In this document: piece after piece, positions 7,336 through 16,584 of the stretch | Layout of the letters: each line of letters starts with the position of its first letter | Position numbering within the stretch: the first letter of the stretch is position 1 | Source of the DNA: a virus | IMG/VR virus record: IMGVR_UViG_3300031787_000459 | Span: 1-34,538 of that record | Direction: 5' to 3' (one strand) | Length of the DNA: 34,538 nucleotides | Translations under genes and position numbers: made by a program | Notes under the pieces: model-generated | The model's database searches: none | Told to the model about the DNA's origin: nothing | What the model saw: only the letters and a program-made list of their open reading frames with translations

Positions 7336-7522
7336 TTAAAATCTCCTTTAATAATGATTTAATTTCATCAATATCTTTTTTCATTTCATTGATTTCTCTT
7401 TTTTGAAATTCTCTTTGATTGATTGAATTTACATATTGGTCATATGCTGTAGAATCGCAATTAATTATAGCACCACTATTTTCATCACGATATAAATTTT
7501 GATACCCTTCTACCTTAATCAT
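7322..7522 (-). CDS. Small protein with C-terminal coiled coil, unknown function
   Basis: This 66-aa protein begins MIKVEGYQNLYRDENSGAII and has a polar N-terminal part with one Cys (NCDSTAYDQYV). The second half, REINEMKKDIDEIKSLLKEI, has a clear heptad pattern of Ile, Met and Leu and is likely a coiled coil. Its ATG directly abuts the stop of the 2481-aa gene (TAAATG) and no Shine-Dalgarno sequence is seen, so translation is probably coupled. The N-terminal sequence is one I recall as conserved in cyanomyoviruses with no assigned role. It overlaps the 60-aa gene, and the pair may act together. An assembly helper or small virion component for the preceding giant fibre protein is inferred only from position. 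Confidence 0.72.
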   Translation of the reverse strand: MIKVEGYQNLYRDENSGAIINCDSTAYDQYVNSINQREFQKREINEMKKDIDEIKSLLKEILNGSK

Positions 7523-10500
7523 TTATCGAATTGCTAATGTTCTTAAACTCTTAATTCTAGGTGCTCTAGATTGATCTGTACCAGACATAACTATTTTAAT
7601 TGTGTATCCAACAAAAAGATCCAGATTGTCTGCAGTAAATTCATATTCCAAGAATTCATTATCTAAACTTGGTTGTACATATCTATCTGGTCTGCCCGTA
7701 TTCTTAGAAGAGTCGAGAACGAGGAATCCTTGATCCGATACAGATCTTAGATTATCATATCCAGGGAATAGTTCAAAAGTTTGAGGAATACCATCAGAAT
7801 CTGCTCTGATCAAACTGTAAAGAACTCTAAAATCAGCTGATGCATGTCTATATGCACTTAAAATCACTTTCAATGTTGTTGCTGGTTGTGCTAGATTAAC
7901 AGTATTTGATACATAAACTGCAGCATGAGGGTCATTATTGATTGAATTAACCCTATTGTCTGTTACATAATTTGTAATCGGTACGTTTAATCTACTACAT
8001 CTAAACTCTGTAATTGCATTATCTAGATAAATTATTGGAGATAAATTAGAATTTTGTGTATTTAAAGTTATACCCGTTACAAAAGATTTGTTTCTCAATA
8101 GTTTAGCTAAACCGGGTTGATTTTTCTCATTAATCTCTGAAGCCACTATTCTCATTGATCCTAACGTATTGACAGCATTTAGTTGAACCGGTTCGGAAAC
8201 TTGCTCAACGAATGCATTTTCTGTTCCATTTGCACTTCTACCACTTACAGTTCTAATGAAAGCATTTACAGATGTGTCAGCTCCTGGTGTCAATAGATCA
8301 TATGATGGAACCAGACTACTATAATTAATATTTTCAGATGCTTCTACTTTTGATCCACCATAAGAAGATTCATCAATAAATGACAACTCTGGAGCAGATG
8401 TTGTTGAACCGTCAGAAGATCTATTAGCACCATTTCCAGTTCTAGAAACTTCTATATGGTAGTTATCAATTCCAATTCCAGTTAAACTCATATCATGATC
8501 TTTATTGATTCTTCGTAAAGATACTCCATTTAGTTCGTATTTGTAAACTAAACTATCTTTATCATGTAAGGTAATTAAAGATTGATCAATACCTCTTCCA
8601 CTTGGTGAATTTGAAATAGTCAAGGATCCATTTCCAACTGCAGAATAACCTATAATCTCCTGACCAACCAAGATATAACCAGTATTTCCTGCTCCAACAG
8701 GAATACCTTCAAAGGTAGTAAATATCGATGTGTTTGCAACACTGACAGTATTACTTTCACTAATAGAAAGTTCCGCACTTAATGAAGTTGGTGAGTAACT
8801 AGATTCTACGTTTGCAATTCTAACTTTATCAATACCAGAATACATTCCATGATCAAAATGTTCTAGTCTAAAGTAATTGCCAGAATTAACACCACCATCA
8901 GGGACAAAACTTCTTATAGTTGTTGTTGCTAGTGAAACTATGGTTGAGGACGGGAAGTTATCTGGATAGAAACTTACTCCAGCACCAACTCCAAAAGAAC
9001 TAGACTCTCCTTGTATACCAGATAGGTATAAAGTATCCACTCCAGAGATGGATGAAATTGATACTCTTGCATCTCTACCCAAAGTCGTTACAATACCAAC
9101 AACATCACCTATCTTGTAACCAGTACCTGTTGCGGTAGTTGCTGCAATACCCGTAATTGCACCACTAGAGTTTGTTGTTACAGTGAGTTTTAGACCAGAT
9201 CCACGACCGATAATATTAGTTGTATCTAAATTAATCAATGTTGAACTTGCTGGGTAATTTGTACCACCACTTGTAATCACTGTTTGTGTTACTGAGCACC
9301 CAACTCCAACGATATAACCATAAGTATTCGGTTTTGTTCCTGAAATTTTTCTACCGACTTTTAAAATGTCATTGACTAGAGTTGCGTTTGATGCCGTTAA
9401 AACAGTAGAAATTCCAAGAGTTGCAGTTTTTGGTAATGTTCTAATTGGATTATTATTTAACCTTGCAATATAACCATTGCTCTGATTTAGAGGTGGAGTA
9501 GTAAAGAATGCGGTACCAGTTTCTGCTGTAAACTTAGCTTTATATAATTTAAACTTAAGATCTTGATATTGATTAGCAGTCCAAATAGATCCATTCTGTG
9601 ATTTAAACAGACTTCCCATTGAGAACTGCTTAGAGTAGATTACAGATTCTGTAATTGGTAGTGATTGGGTTTTCTTGCTAGCTTCACCCATTGTTGCAAT
9701 CCACATTTCATATTTGTCACTATGTGCAGATATAACTACAACCGCATATTCATTGTTGGGTGCCAAATAGATTGGTTCTGGGAAAGTTACCTTTGTTTCT
9801 ATTTCACCATCATCTGAAATTAGAATATCAGATGGTCTTAAAGTTACTGATTTACCCAAAACAATTCTAGTTGGGGTACCTAAATCAACCGTTCTAATTT
9901 CAACTCTTACTGGAGCATTTCCATCATCTTTCTTAGCAAAGAACAATCCAACAGAAGTTAAAAATGCACCATTGATATCATCAATACTATCATTTTCTCC
10001 TGGTGCTTCTACACTTCCACCCACTGTAAATGATTGTGCTAATGGATCAAAGAATTGTGCAACAGTATTTTGGGTATTTCTTGTAATTGTTGTTAGATTT
10101 GTAGTTAGACTTAGATTTAAGTTTGTAACAGTTTGAGTGGTTAAATTATTTGTAATAGCAGTTACTTCATTTTCCCATTGATTTAATGTACCATCAGAAC
10201 TATATGCAACTTCTGCAAAAGAAATTGAATTACTTCCTGGGATTCCCAATTCATTAGTTGGGCTAGAAGTAAGTTTAAATGTTTTAGTTCCTGTTGGAAT
10301 TCTTACTGTAGGAACTGGTGTACTATTTGGATCTCTCAAGAAGAAAGTACCGATTAAGTCACCATAGTTATCAGATACTAATCTGAGATCTTTTACATAT
10401 GCTATAGCACCACTAGTTTGACCAATCAATAACATACCTTTGGTTAAATAACCAGTATATCTTCCTTGTGCCTCTTCTGCCAATGAATTTGTATCTATAT

Positions 10501-13500
10501 TCAATACTTTTGTTGTATTACTATATGATGTCTGTAAAGATTCTGTTTTAATATATGGATTAATATTGTATTTCTTTGATGGAGCATTAAAAGGACCATA
10601 CTTATGATCAGGTGTTGCCAATCTAAATGAAATTAAATTAACACCATTGACAGATCCAACGACAGTTTCACCTGTTCTAAAGATACCGGTAGTTCCTGGT
10701 GTAGATAGTGTAGTATCTGTTGCAACTTCAATTAATTTTGGTGTAAAATCAACAGCACTATTGCTATCAAGGAATTGGTAATATTGAGTTGATGGTTTTA
10801 AATTTGATACAGAAAATTCTGTATTTCTTGATCTCATGAAAGATTCATCTGATGAAGAAACTAAAACATTTCTAATAGAAACATCAGTATTTGTTACTGT
10901 ATCAAAAGTAACATTGGTAGATGAACTTGAACTATTAAATGACTGTGTATCTCTAGATTCTGAGACACTGCTTCCAATTACTGCACTACTTCCTGCTCTA
11001 CGTGGGTTTGCTATTCGAACAACAGATGTGGATGAAGTTTCTCTGACAACTGGATTCGTAATGTCTTGTCTAAGACTACCATTAAGATCCCTAGTAATAG
11101 TTCTACTGGAGTTATTTGTGATATTAATATTTCTATCTGGGAGCTGAATAGTTCTAACCCAGGTATCTACTGCTGGATTTAGATTAATAATACCGGTATA
11201 AACAACAACATTAAATGGATTTACATTCTCTACACCAGTTGCATATAATTGGGAAATCCAGTCAATTTCTTCATATTTTAAAGTTACAGAATTGCCTGTT
11301 TTTTGAACATTTGCATCTAATAATTTAAAATCTTGTTGATAATCTAATGATTCATCGATGACATCAGTTGCTGGTAATACTCTGGATTTAATAGAATTTC
11401 TAGTAATTAATGGTATTAATTCTTTAGCAGATGGATTAACCTGTACATTTGATAATCCACGATTTATTAAACTATTATTTCTAAAGTCATCAACGAAAAA
11501 TCCACTCTTAAATCTATTTCTACCTTCACTATCTTGAACTTGAAGAGTTTGTGTTTGAACCTCTAAGAAAGATAGTGAAGTTACTCTTTCTAGATTTTGA
11601 ACTCGGTTATCAATATAACCGATATCTCTCATGGTATATCTTCTATTATCTCTAAGTTGTATTACTGCATCTTGTGGATTAAACAAATATGGGGGCAACT
11701 GAATAGTTGCTATTTCCATCATAGCATCATTTTTTGTAGGAGCTTTTGGATTAATTGCAGATATCCCTTTTTCTAATATAAAGTTTCCAGATTTATCTAA
11801 GTATAATCTATCAATTCTTGGAAGGTAAAAATCATAAGATACTGAGAATGATTCATTTGGTGTCAATAATAATTTTGGATCGGTATTAAAATTTCTGGAT
11901 GAGAAATCAAATGGTGATGCTGAAGTTGTAGATGGATTAAAAGTTGAAACCCTAGGTCTAAAATCTAATATATCTGATGCTCTAATACCAGAAACAATAG
12001 ATGGGATATCTGTGGTATATCTGTCCTTATCATAACTTAATACCGTAAAGACGTCCCCATTATCGTTAGATTCTACAGTATAGTAATCATATACAACTAA
12101 AAGTTTTTTAGATGGTTCAGGAACATCTTTGTTTCTAACTATCTTAGAATAATCATAATATTCTTCTTTTTGACCCTTATCTAGAGTATATGATGATGTA
12201 ATATCTTTACATTTACCCAAAGTTACTAACTCAACCTGAGTTTTAATATTCGATTCTTCAAATGTTACTTCTTCACCAATTACAAATCTATCACTAGTTA
12301 AGTAAATAACTTCTAAAGTATTTGTTGGATTAGATACTTTTTCGACAACTCTTGCGACTGTTTTAGAAGATCCACCAAGTATTAATTCTCCAACTATTGC
12401 ATTATTTGTAACATTTGCAGTTGATGTAAATAAAATTCTATCTAAAGATGGAGATGATGAATCGTATGATTCAAATACTCCCATAATTTTTACAACATCT
12501 GGTTTTAGTAACGATATTTCTTCATCTTGAACTCTTAAACCATAATATGGACTATATGTTAAACCATCGGAGATTGAGGTATTGATACCAGTTCCAGACT
12601 GTTGGAATTCTGATCTAGTTATTTCTAATTTTTCACTTCTTACATATTTTTTAATTTTATTCTTTACTCCAGACTTAACTAATGTTACATTTATTGTTGC
12701 TGAACCATTAGTCAAATTTCTAATCGTTAAAGTGTTATTTGTTACATCAACAGAATCACTAGATAGTGGTGCTATAGTACCATTAGCATAAACTACTGAA
12801 TATCTTTCTTGGTCGAATGAATCAAAAAATGCGGAAGTAATCCCTAAAGTCGAAGATACTGTAGATGCATTTAAAACTATTTGGTTACTGGCAATAGTTT
12901 GATTTATTAACTGAGCAGAAATTTTTAGTGAGGATCCTGTAAGACCTACACTTGCAATATTTTTATGCGGTAATATGCTGTAGAGATAAGAATCGGATGG
13001 ATTTCTTATAATCGTTGCAGATGGGAATGCATCAACTTGTATAGTACTCGTTGGTAAATTACCTTCAAAAACACCAGAAACTGATGGACTTATTGCAGAA
13101 AGTTGGAATGATGAACCATCTGAGGAAACTGCTGAAATTCTATTATAGGTTTCTGTAGAAAATCCTGGTTTTTGATATCTAACAATGGTACCGGTTCTAA
13201 CATTAAAGAACTTTCCTGGACAAGTTACAGTTGATATACCTCCTTGTGCTGTAGATATGGAGACATTTGTAATTCCACCAAAAAATCTAAATCTCTCTAA
13301 TACTGCATCGGCAGTAAATGTTGGAATACCAACAGCACCAAATACATCTTGCTTGAATGATTTTATGCTTTGAGTATTGTATACTGTAGCAGAATTGATT
13401 GTTCTTGGAAAATCAACACCATTTACAATAATTGATTCACCGACCATGAAACTTCCAGAAGTCTGTCTAACATCAATCGTATCGGAACCTGCAGCTGCAG

Positions 13501-14968
13501 ATACAACATAACCATTTGCACCACTACTTTTTCCTTTGATATATGAAGATGCTGGTATTTCTGTTGAACTCGCAGATCTATTTAATACTAATCTTGTATT
13601 GGTTTGTATATCGTATAAGTATAAATCATGATTTGTAGCTGCGTTAGAATATGCAGAGTCTGTTAAATTGAATGCATATACTCTTGCGCTACCAATTCCA
13701 ACTCCACCTGCAGCAAATTCGTCATATAATGTTACAACTCCTTTTGTTTGTGGAGTACCTTTAACATTATTAACTCTTATCAAATTCCCCATCTCAAAGG
13801 AAATACCAACATTAGATTGTGATTGAGTATCTCTTGGTTTTTCTACGTCTAAAATTGTTGATGAAACTTTTTCAATATCATAACCTCTAACGTATGCTTT
13901 TCCCGGAGATACTTTTACACACATCAGATCGTTTGATGGTTTTGATCCTCCAGGGGTAGTTTCATTTGAGAAAAATAACCCATTTCCACCTAATCTATCG
14001 TTGAGTGAATTGTGAATTGATGGGTTAAATGGATCAACTGCATAATCACCAGACTCTTCGTAAGTTCTTTGTGCAAGATAATCTCTAAATTTATCATTGG
14101 TGGATTTATTTTCTATCTTTTTAATTTTACCACCATCAATTCTCAATAATTCAATAAAATTACTGTCATTAAAATCTGTTAATAATTTTTTATCTAACGT
14201 TAATTTAATTTGTAATCTATCTGCACCAGGTGCGGCATAGTTTTCAAATCCTTTTGCATTATCATAAATTGACTTATCATCCTTTGGTGTAATAATAACT
14301 TCATCAATAGTCAAACCAACACGATAATTTGGTGTATTGCTATAATAATCTAGCATCAATATTTGTTTGGGGACATTTACAAAATATCCTCTTACAAAAT
14401 ATACACCATTATTAATAAAAGCTGCTGAACCAATTGACGTGGCATTAAAAGAAATCAATGATGCAAAAGAAGAACCAGCATTAATCGTGGTTCCTCCGTA
14501 TGTAATATTCTCATTGATTGTCAGATCTTCACCATCACTAAACTGTCTAAAAATAAAATCATTATCAGAATCTAAGTATTTTACATAAATTGTTGGATCT
14601 AATACTGTATTACCATTAGGAATTTCTACATGTTGTATAGTTGCAGTTATTCCAGAAACAGAACCAGTAATTTTTTTACCAACTAAATCTTCTAGATATA
14701 AAGTAATGTCTGTTCCAGCATTTGTTTGATTTAACTTTACTGCATAGAACTGACCGTCATATATTAAATTTCCGGGGATAACTACAGATCCCTCTTTAAA
14801 CATATGACTACCAAATGTTTCTATTTGGTTTTGTAATAAAGATTGTATAGACGTTAATTCTCTGGCTTGAACTGGCCTTCCTGGATTAAATAAAATCTTA
14901 TAAAAATTTTTATCAGAACTGAAATCGTCGTAATATGGACTAATATTTAAATTTGTTTTTTGTGCCAT
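7523..14968 (-). CDS. Large virion structural protein, DUF4815-type (peripheral baseplate/fibre)
   Basis: This 2481-aa protein begins MAQKTNLNISPYYDDFSSDK, followed by ILFNPGRPVQARELTSIQSL and LQNQIETFGSHMFKEGSVV. This is the N-terminal signature of the DUF4815 family, common in marine T4-like phages. Later landmarks are LPPYLFNPQDAVIQLRDNRR (near 1090), FDPLAQSFTV (near 1643), a domain with VEIRTV and EYAVVVISAHSDKYEMWIA (1690-1755), two G-x-x-Y beta repeats (GGTNYPAS, GTGYKIGD; about 1900-1955), an EIIGY...GRG...H module (2105-2135) and a C-terminal SADFRVLYSLIRADSDGIP domain (near 2380). It is long, beta-rich and lacks enzyme motifs. It lies 5 bases after gp8, where T4 has genes 9-12, so it probably forms the outer baseplate and fibre attachment or host contact. 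The family match is recognised; the precise role is inferred. Confidence 0.83.
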   Translation of the reverse strand: MAQKTNLNISPYYDDFSSDKNFYKILFNPGRPVQARELTSIQSLLQNQIETFGSHMFKEGSVVIPGNLIYDGQFYAVKLNQTNAGTDITLYLEDLVGKKITGSVSGITATIQHVEIPNGNTVLDPTIYVKYLDSDNDFIFRQFSDGEDLTINENITYGGTTINAGSSFASLISFNATSIGSAAFINNGVYFVRGYFVNVPKQILMLDYYSNTPNYRVGLTIDEVIITPKDDKSIYDNAKGFENYAAPGADRLQIKLTLDKKLLTDFNDSNFIELLRIDGGKIKKIENKSTNDKFRDYLAQRTYEESGDYAVDPFNPSIHNSLNDRLGGNGLFFSNETTPGGSKPSNDLMCVKVSPGKAYVRGYDIEKVSSTILDVEKPRDTQSQSNVGISFEMGNLIRVNNVKGTPQTKGVVTLYDEFAAGGVGIGSARVYAFNLTDSAYSNAATNHDLYLYDIQTNTRLVLNRSASSTEIPASSYIKGKSSGANGYVVSAAAGSDTIDVRQTSGSFMVGESIIVNGVDFPRTINSATVYNTQSIKSFKQDVFGAVGIPTFTADAVLERFRFFGGITNVSISTAQGGISTVTCPGKFFNVRTGTIVRYQKPGFSTETYNRISAVSSDGSSFQLSAISPSVSGVFEGNLPTSTIQVDAFPSATIIRNPSDSYLYSILPHKNIASVGLTGSSLKISAQLINQTIASNQIVLNASTVSSTLGITSAFFDSFDQERYSVVYANGTIAPLSSDSVDVTNNTLTIRNLTNGSATINVTLVKSGVKNKIKKYVRSEKLEITRSEFQQSGTGINTSISDGLTYSPYYGLRVQDEEISLLKPDVVKIMGVFESYDSSSPSLDRILFTSTANVTNNAIVGELILGGSSKTVARVVEKVSNPTNTLEVIYLTSDRFVIGEEVTFEESNIKTQVELVTLGKCKDITSSYTLDKGQKEEYYDYSKIVRNKDVPEPSKKLLVVYDYYTVESNDNGDVFTVLSYDKDRYTTDIPSIVSGIRASDILDFRPRVSTFNPSTTSASPFDFSSRNFNTDPKLLLTPNESFSVSYDFYLPRIDRLYLDKSGNFILEKGISAINPKAPTKNDAMMEIATIQLPPYLFNPQDAVIQLRDNRRYTMRDIGYIDNRVQNLERVTSLSFLEVQTQTLQVQDSEGRNRFKSGFFVDDFRNNSLINRGLSNVQVNPSAKELIPLITRNSIKSRVLPATDVIDESLDYQQDFKLLDANVQKTGNSVTLKYEEIDWISQLYATGVENVNPFNVVVYTGIINLNPAVDTWVRTIQLPDRNINITNNSSRTITRDLNGSLRQDITNPVVRETSSTSVVRIANPRRAGSSAVIGSSVSESRDTQSFNSSSSSTNVTFDTVTNTDVSIRNVLVSSSDESFMRSRNTEFSVSNLKPSTQYYQFLDSNSAVDFTPKLIEVATDTTLSTPGTTGIFRTGETVVGSVNGVNLISFRLATPDHKYGPFNAPSKKYNINPYIKTESLQTSYSNTTKVLNIDTNSLAEEAQGRYTGYLTKGMLLIGQTSGAIAYVKDLRLVSDNYGDLIGTFFLRDPNSTPVPTVRIPTGTKTFKLTSSPTNELGIPGSNSISFAEVAYSSDGTLNQWENEVTAITNNLTTQTVTNLNLSLTTNLTTITRNTQNTVAQFFDPLAQSFTVGGSVEAPGENDSIDDINGAFLTSVGLFFAKKDDGNAPVRVEIRTVDLGTPTRIVLGKSVTLRPSDILISDDGEIETKVTFPEPIYLAPNNEYAVVVISAHSDKYEMWIATMGEASKKTQSLPITESVIYSKQFSMGSLFKSQNGSIWTANQYQDLKFKLYKAKFTAETGTAFFTTPPLNQSNGYIARLNNNPIRTLPKTATLGISTVLTASNATLVNDILKVGRKISGTKPNTYGYIVGVGCSVTQTVITSGGTNYPASSTLINLDTTNIIGRGSGLKLTVTTNSSGAITGIAATTATGTGYKIGDVVGIVTTLGRDARVSISSISGVDTLYLSGIQGESSSFGVGAGVSFYPDNFPSSTIVSLATTTIRSFVPDGGVNSGNYFRLEHFDHGMYSGIDKVRIANVESSYSPTSLSAELSISESNTVSVANTSIFTTFEGIPVGAGNTGYILVGQEIIGYSAVGNGSLTISNSPSGRGIDQSLITLHDKDSLVYKYELNGVSLRRINKDHDMSLTGIGIDNYHIEVSRTGNGANRSSDGSTTSAPELSFIDESSYGGSKVEASENINYSSLVPSYDLLTPGADTSVNAFIRTVSGRSANGTENAFVEQVSEPVQLNAVNTLGSMRIVASEINEKNQPGLAKLLRNKSFVTGITLNTQNSNLSPIIYLDNAITEFRCSRLNVPITNYVTDNRVNSINNDPHAAVYVSNTVNLAQPATTLKVILSAYRHASADFRVLYSLIRADSDGIPQTFELFPGYDNLRSVSDQGFLVLDSSKNTGRPDRYVQPSLDNEFLEYEFTADNLDLFVGYTIKIVMSGTDQSRAPRIKSLRTLAIR

Positions 14969-14973
14969 TTTGC

Positions 14974-16536
14974 TTAAAATTCCAGAATAATTTTAACGTC
15001 TTCTTTTTGTCTAAGATTTCTTGCCACCAGAGGTCTATTATCGATGTAAATAACATCTCCTGACTTTTTATTTATCTCTGGTTCTGCAAGTCCATTTGTA
15101 AATAATACTCCTAGATCTATTACTTTATTTCCTACTGTAACTTTATTATCATTAAATGAAGTATTGATTGGTGCATTAAAACCAGATGTTATAAAAAAGA
15201 TATTGTTTGCGGATGATTCAAATTCGTTAATTTTTGATTTTGTCGTAATATTCGAATTATCAGTCTCATTAGACTTATTTGGATAATATAATGATCTATC
15301 TCTGAAATACTTTAGAACTAATGTATCACTATCATATGATGCTACATATCCTCTAGCAATTGTTCCATCAGATCTAGTTTGATTTATTTCTTCACCAATT
15401 ACTGGTTTTTGACCAATAGAATTTAATTTTATTGAATACAATCCAGAAAAAGCATTTTCATCAAAAATAGTACTAGATGCACCATATTTTGGATTTTTTA
15501 AAATACCAATTTGAGCAAACTTAGTGTCAATCGGAACATCTTTCGTTGAATCATCAAATCTTGCATAAATCAAAACTCTATCAGCACCCAATTCTCTATA
15601 AACATCATATCCATGACCGTTAGAGGGTGGAATGATGGGTATTAATTTTGCATTTTGTGATAAAGTTCCTGTTCTTAGAGCACCCAGATCAACAATACCG
15701 TAAGTATAACCCTTCCCGCCTGCAGTAACAACGGCAGATTTAATTGAACTATTTTCTACCGTAACTAGTACCGTTGCTCCAGACCCATCACCATTAATTG
15801 AACAAGTATATGTACCATTAACATATCCATCACCAGCAGTATCAATATAAACTTTCTTGATTTGATTTTCTTCTATTTCAGAATTGCCAGCATTTCGAAT
15901 TCTTTGAATTTCACTATCAGTGTCAGTTTCCCAATTGTTAGGTAAGATTATATATTCTGTAGAATCAAACTTGATAATGTCTGACGGAGAAACTGTAAAT
16001 AAGTATTTCCAAACATAACCATCATTACTTGATCCAGCAGCAGAAGGTTCCGCATCAATAAATGATGGTTCATCTTGTGACTTATTTCCTAGTAAATTAG
16101 TACCAGAAGAACCATTATCAATGCAAATATAAACTCTATAGTTGCTGTTAATTACATAAAAATCCGAATCAAATAATCTTGGTAGGTTGGAGTTAGGGGT
16201 TAAATTTGTAATACTATAATCATGACGATACATATCATATCTTGTATTAGAAGTCCAATTGACTTTTCTAACTACTCTTCTAACATTTGCTGGTGTAATT
16301 TTTTTACCAAATAAAAGAGTATCTCTATAATGTGAAAGATACTGTAAATTGTCAGTTGGTGATGGTGGGTTTGAATCCCATGTTGTTTCCGTACCTACAG
16401 TACCACTTGTTCTACTAAAACCACCATCATTAGGATTTGCTAATCCCAAAAAAACATAGTAGGAGTTAGTATTAACAGAATCAACAAAATTTCCTGCATT
16501 AAATATTCTAAATTGATCTGTTATTATAGATGCCAT
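14974..16536 (-). CDS. gp8: Baseplate wedge protein gp8
   Basis: This 520-aa protein begins MASIITDQFRIFNAGNFVDS, then YYVFLGLANP, the typical start of gp8 in cyanomyoviruses. Residues 70-110 (RDTLLFGKKITPANVRRVVR, then DMYRHDYS) and 172-190 (DGYVWKYLFTVSPSDIIKF) are further gp8 landmarks. gp8 is a dimer in each wedge that joins gp10, gp7 and gp6. T4 gp8 is 334 aa, so this copy is longer. Part of the excess is two G-x-G-Y beta repeats (GDGYVNGT at 235, GKGYTYGI at 274) like those of gp14 and the giant. It has its own late promoter (TATAAATA, 17 bases before the ATG). No Shine-Dalgarno sequence is visible in the short leader. Confidence 0.87.
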   Translation of the reverse strand: MASIITDQFRIFNAGNFVDSVNTNSYYVFLGLANPNDGGFSRTSGTVGTETTWDSNPPSPTDNLQYLSHYRDTLLFGKKITPANVRRVVRKVNWTSNTRYDMYRHDYSITNLTPNSNLPRLFDSDFYVINSNYRVYICIDNGSSGTNLLGNKSQDEPSFIDAEPSAAGSSNDGYVWKYLFTVSPSDIIKFDSTEYIILPNNWETDTDSEIQRIRNAGNSEIEENQIKKVYIDTAGDGYVNGTYTCSINGDGSGATVLVTVENSSIKSAVVTAGGKGYTYGIVDLGALRTGTLSQNAKLIPIIPPSNGHGYDVYRELGADRVLIYARFDDSTKDVPIDTKFAQIGILKNPKYGASSTIFDENAFSGLYSIKLNSIGQKPVIGEEINQTRSDGTIARGYVASYDSDTLVLKYFRDRSLYYPNKSNETDNSNITTKSKINEFESSANNIFFITSGFNAPINTSFNDNKVTVGNKVIDLGVLFTNGLAEPEINKKSGDVIYIDNRPLVARNLRQKEDVKIILEF

Positions 16537-16553
16537 GCTAATAGTTTTTTATA

Positions 16554-16561
16554 TATTTATA
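16554..16561 (-). promoter_or_regulatory. T4-type late promoter (TATAAATA)
   Basis: A perfect TATAAATA on the minus strand lies in the 48-base gap between the giant gene and gp8, 17 bases before the gp8 start. It matches the T4 late consensus read by the phage late sigma factor (gp55) with the gp45 clamp. It lets gp8 and the 2481-aa gene be transcribed independently of the 13-kb gene upstream. Confidence 0.82.
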
Positions 16562-16584
16562 AACCATTTCGATGAGTAACTATT

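Noticed and set aside
10836-13373. Several plus-strand frames opposite the 2481-aa gene
   Set aside because: No ribosome sites, no motifs, and antisense to a long recognisable gene.
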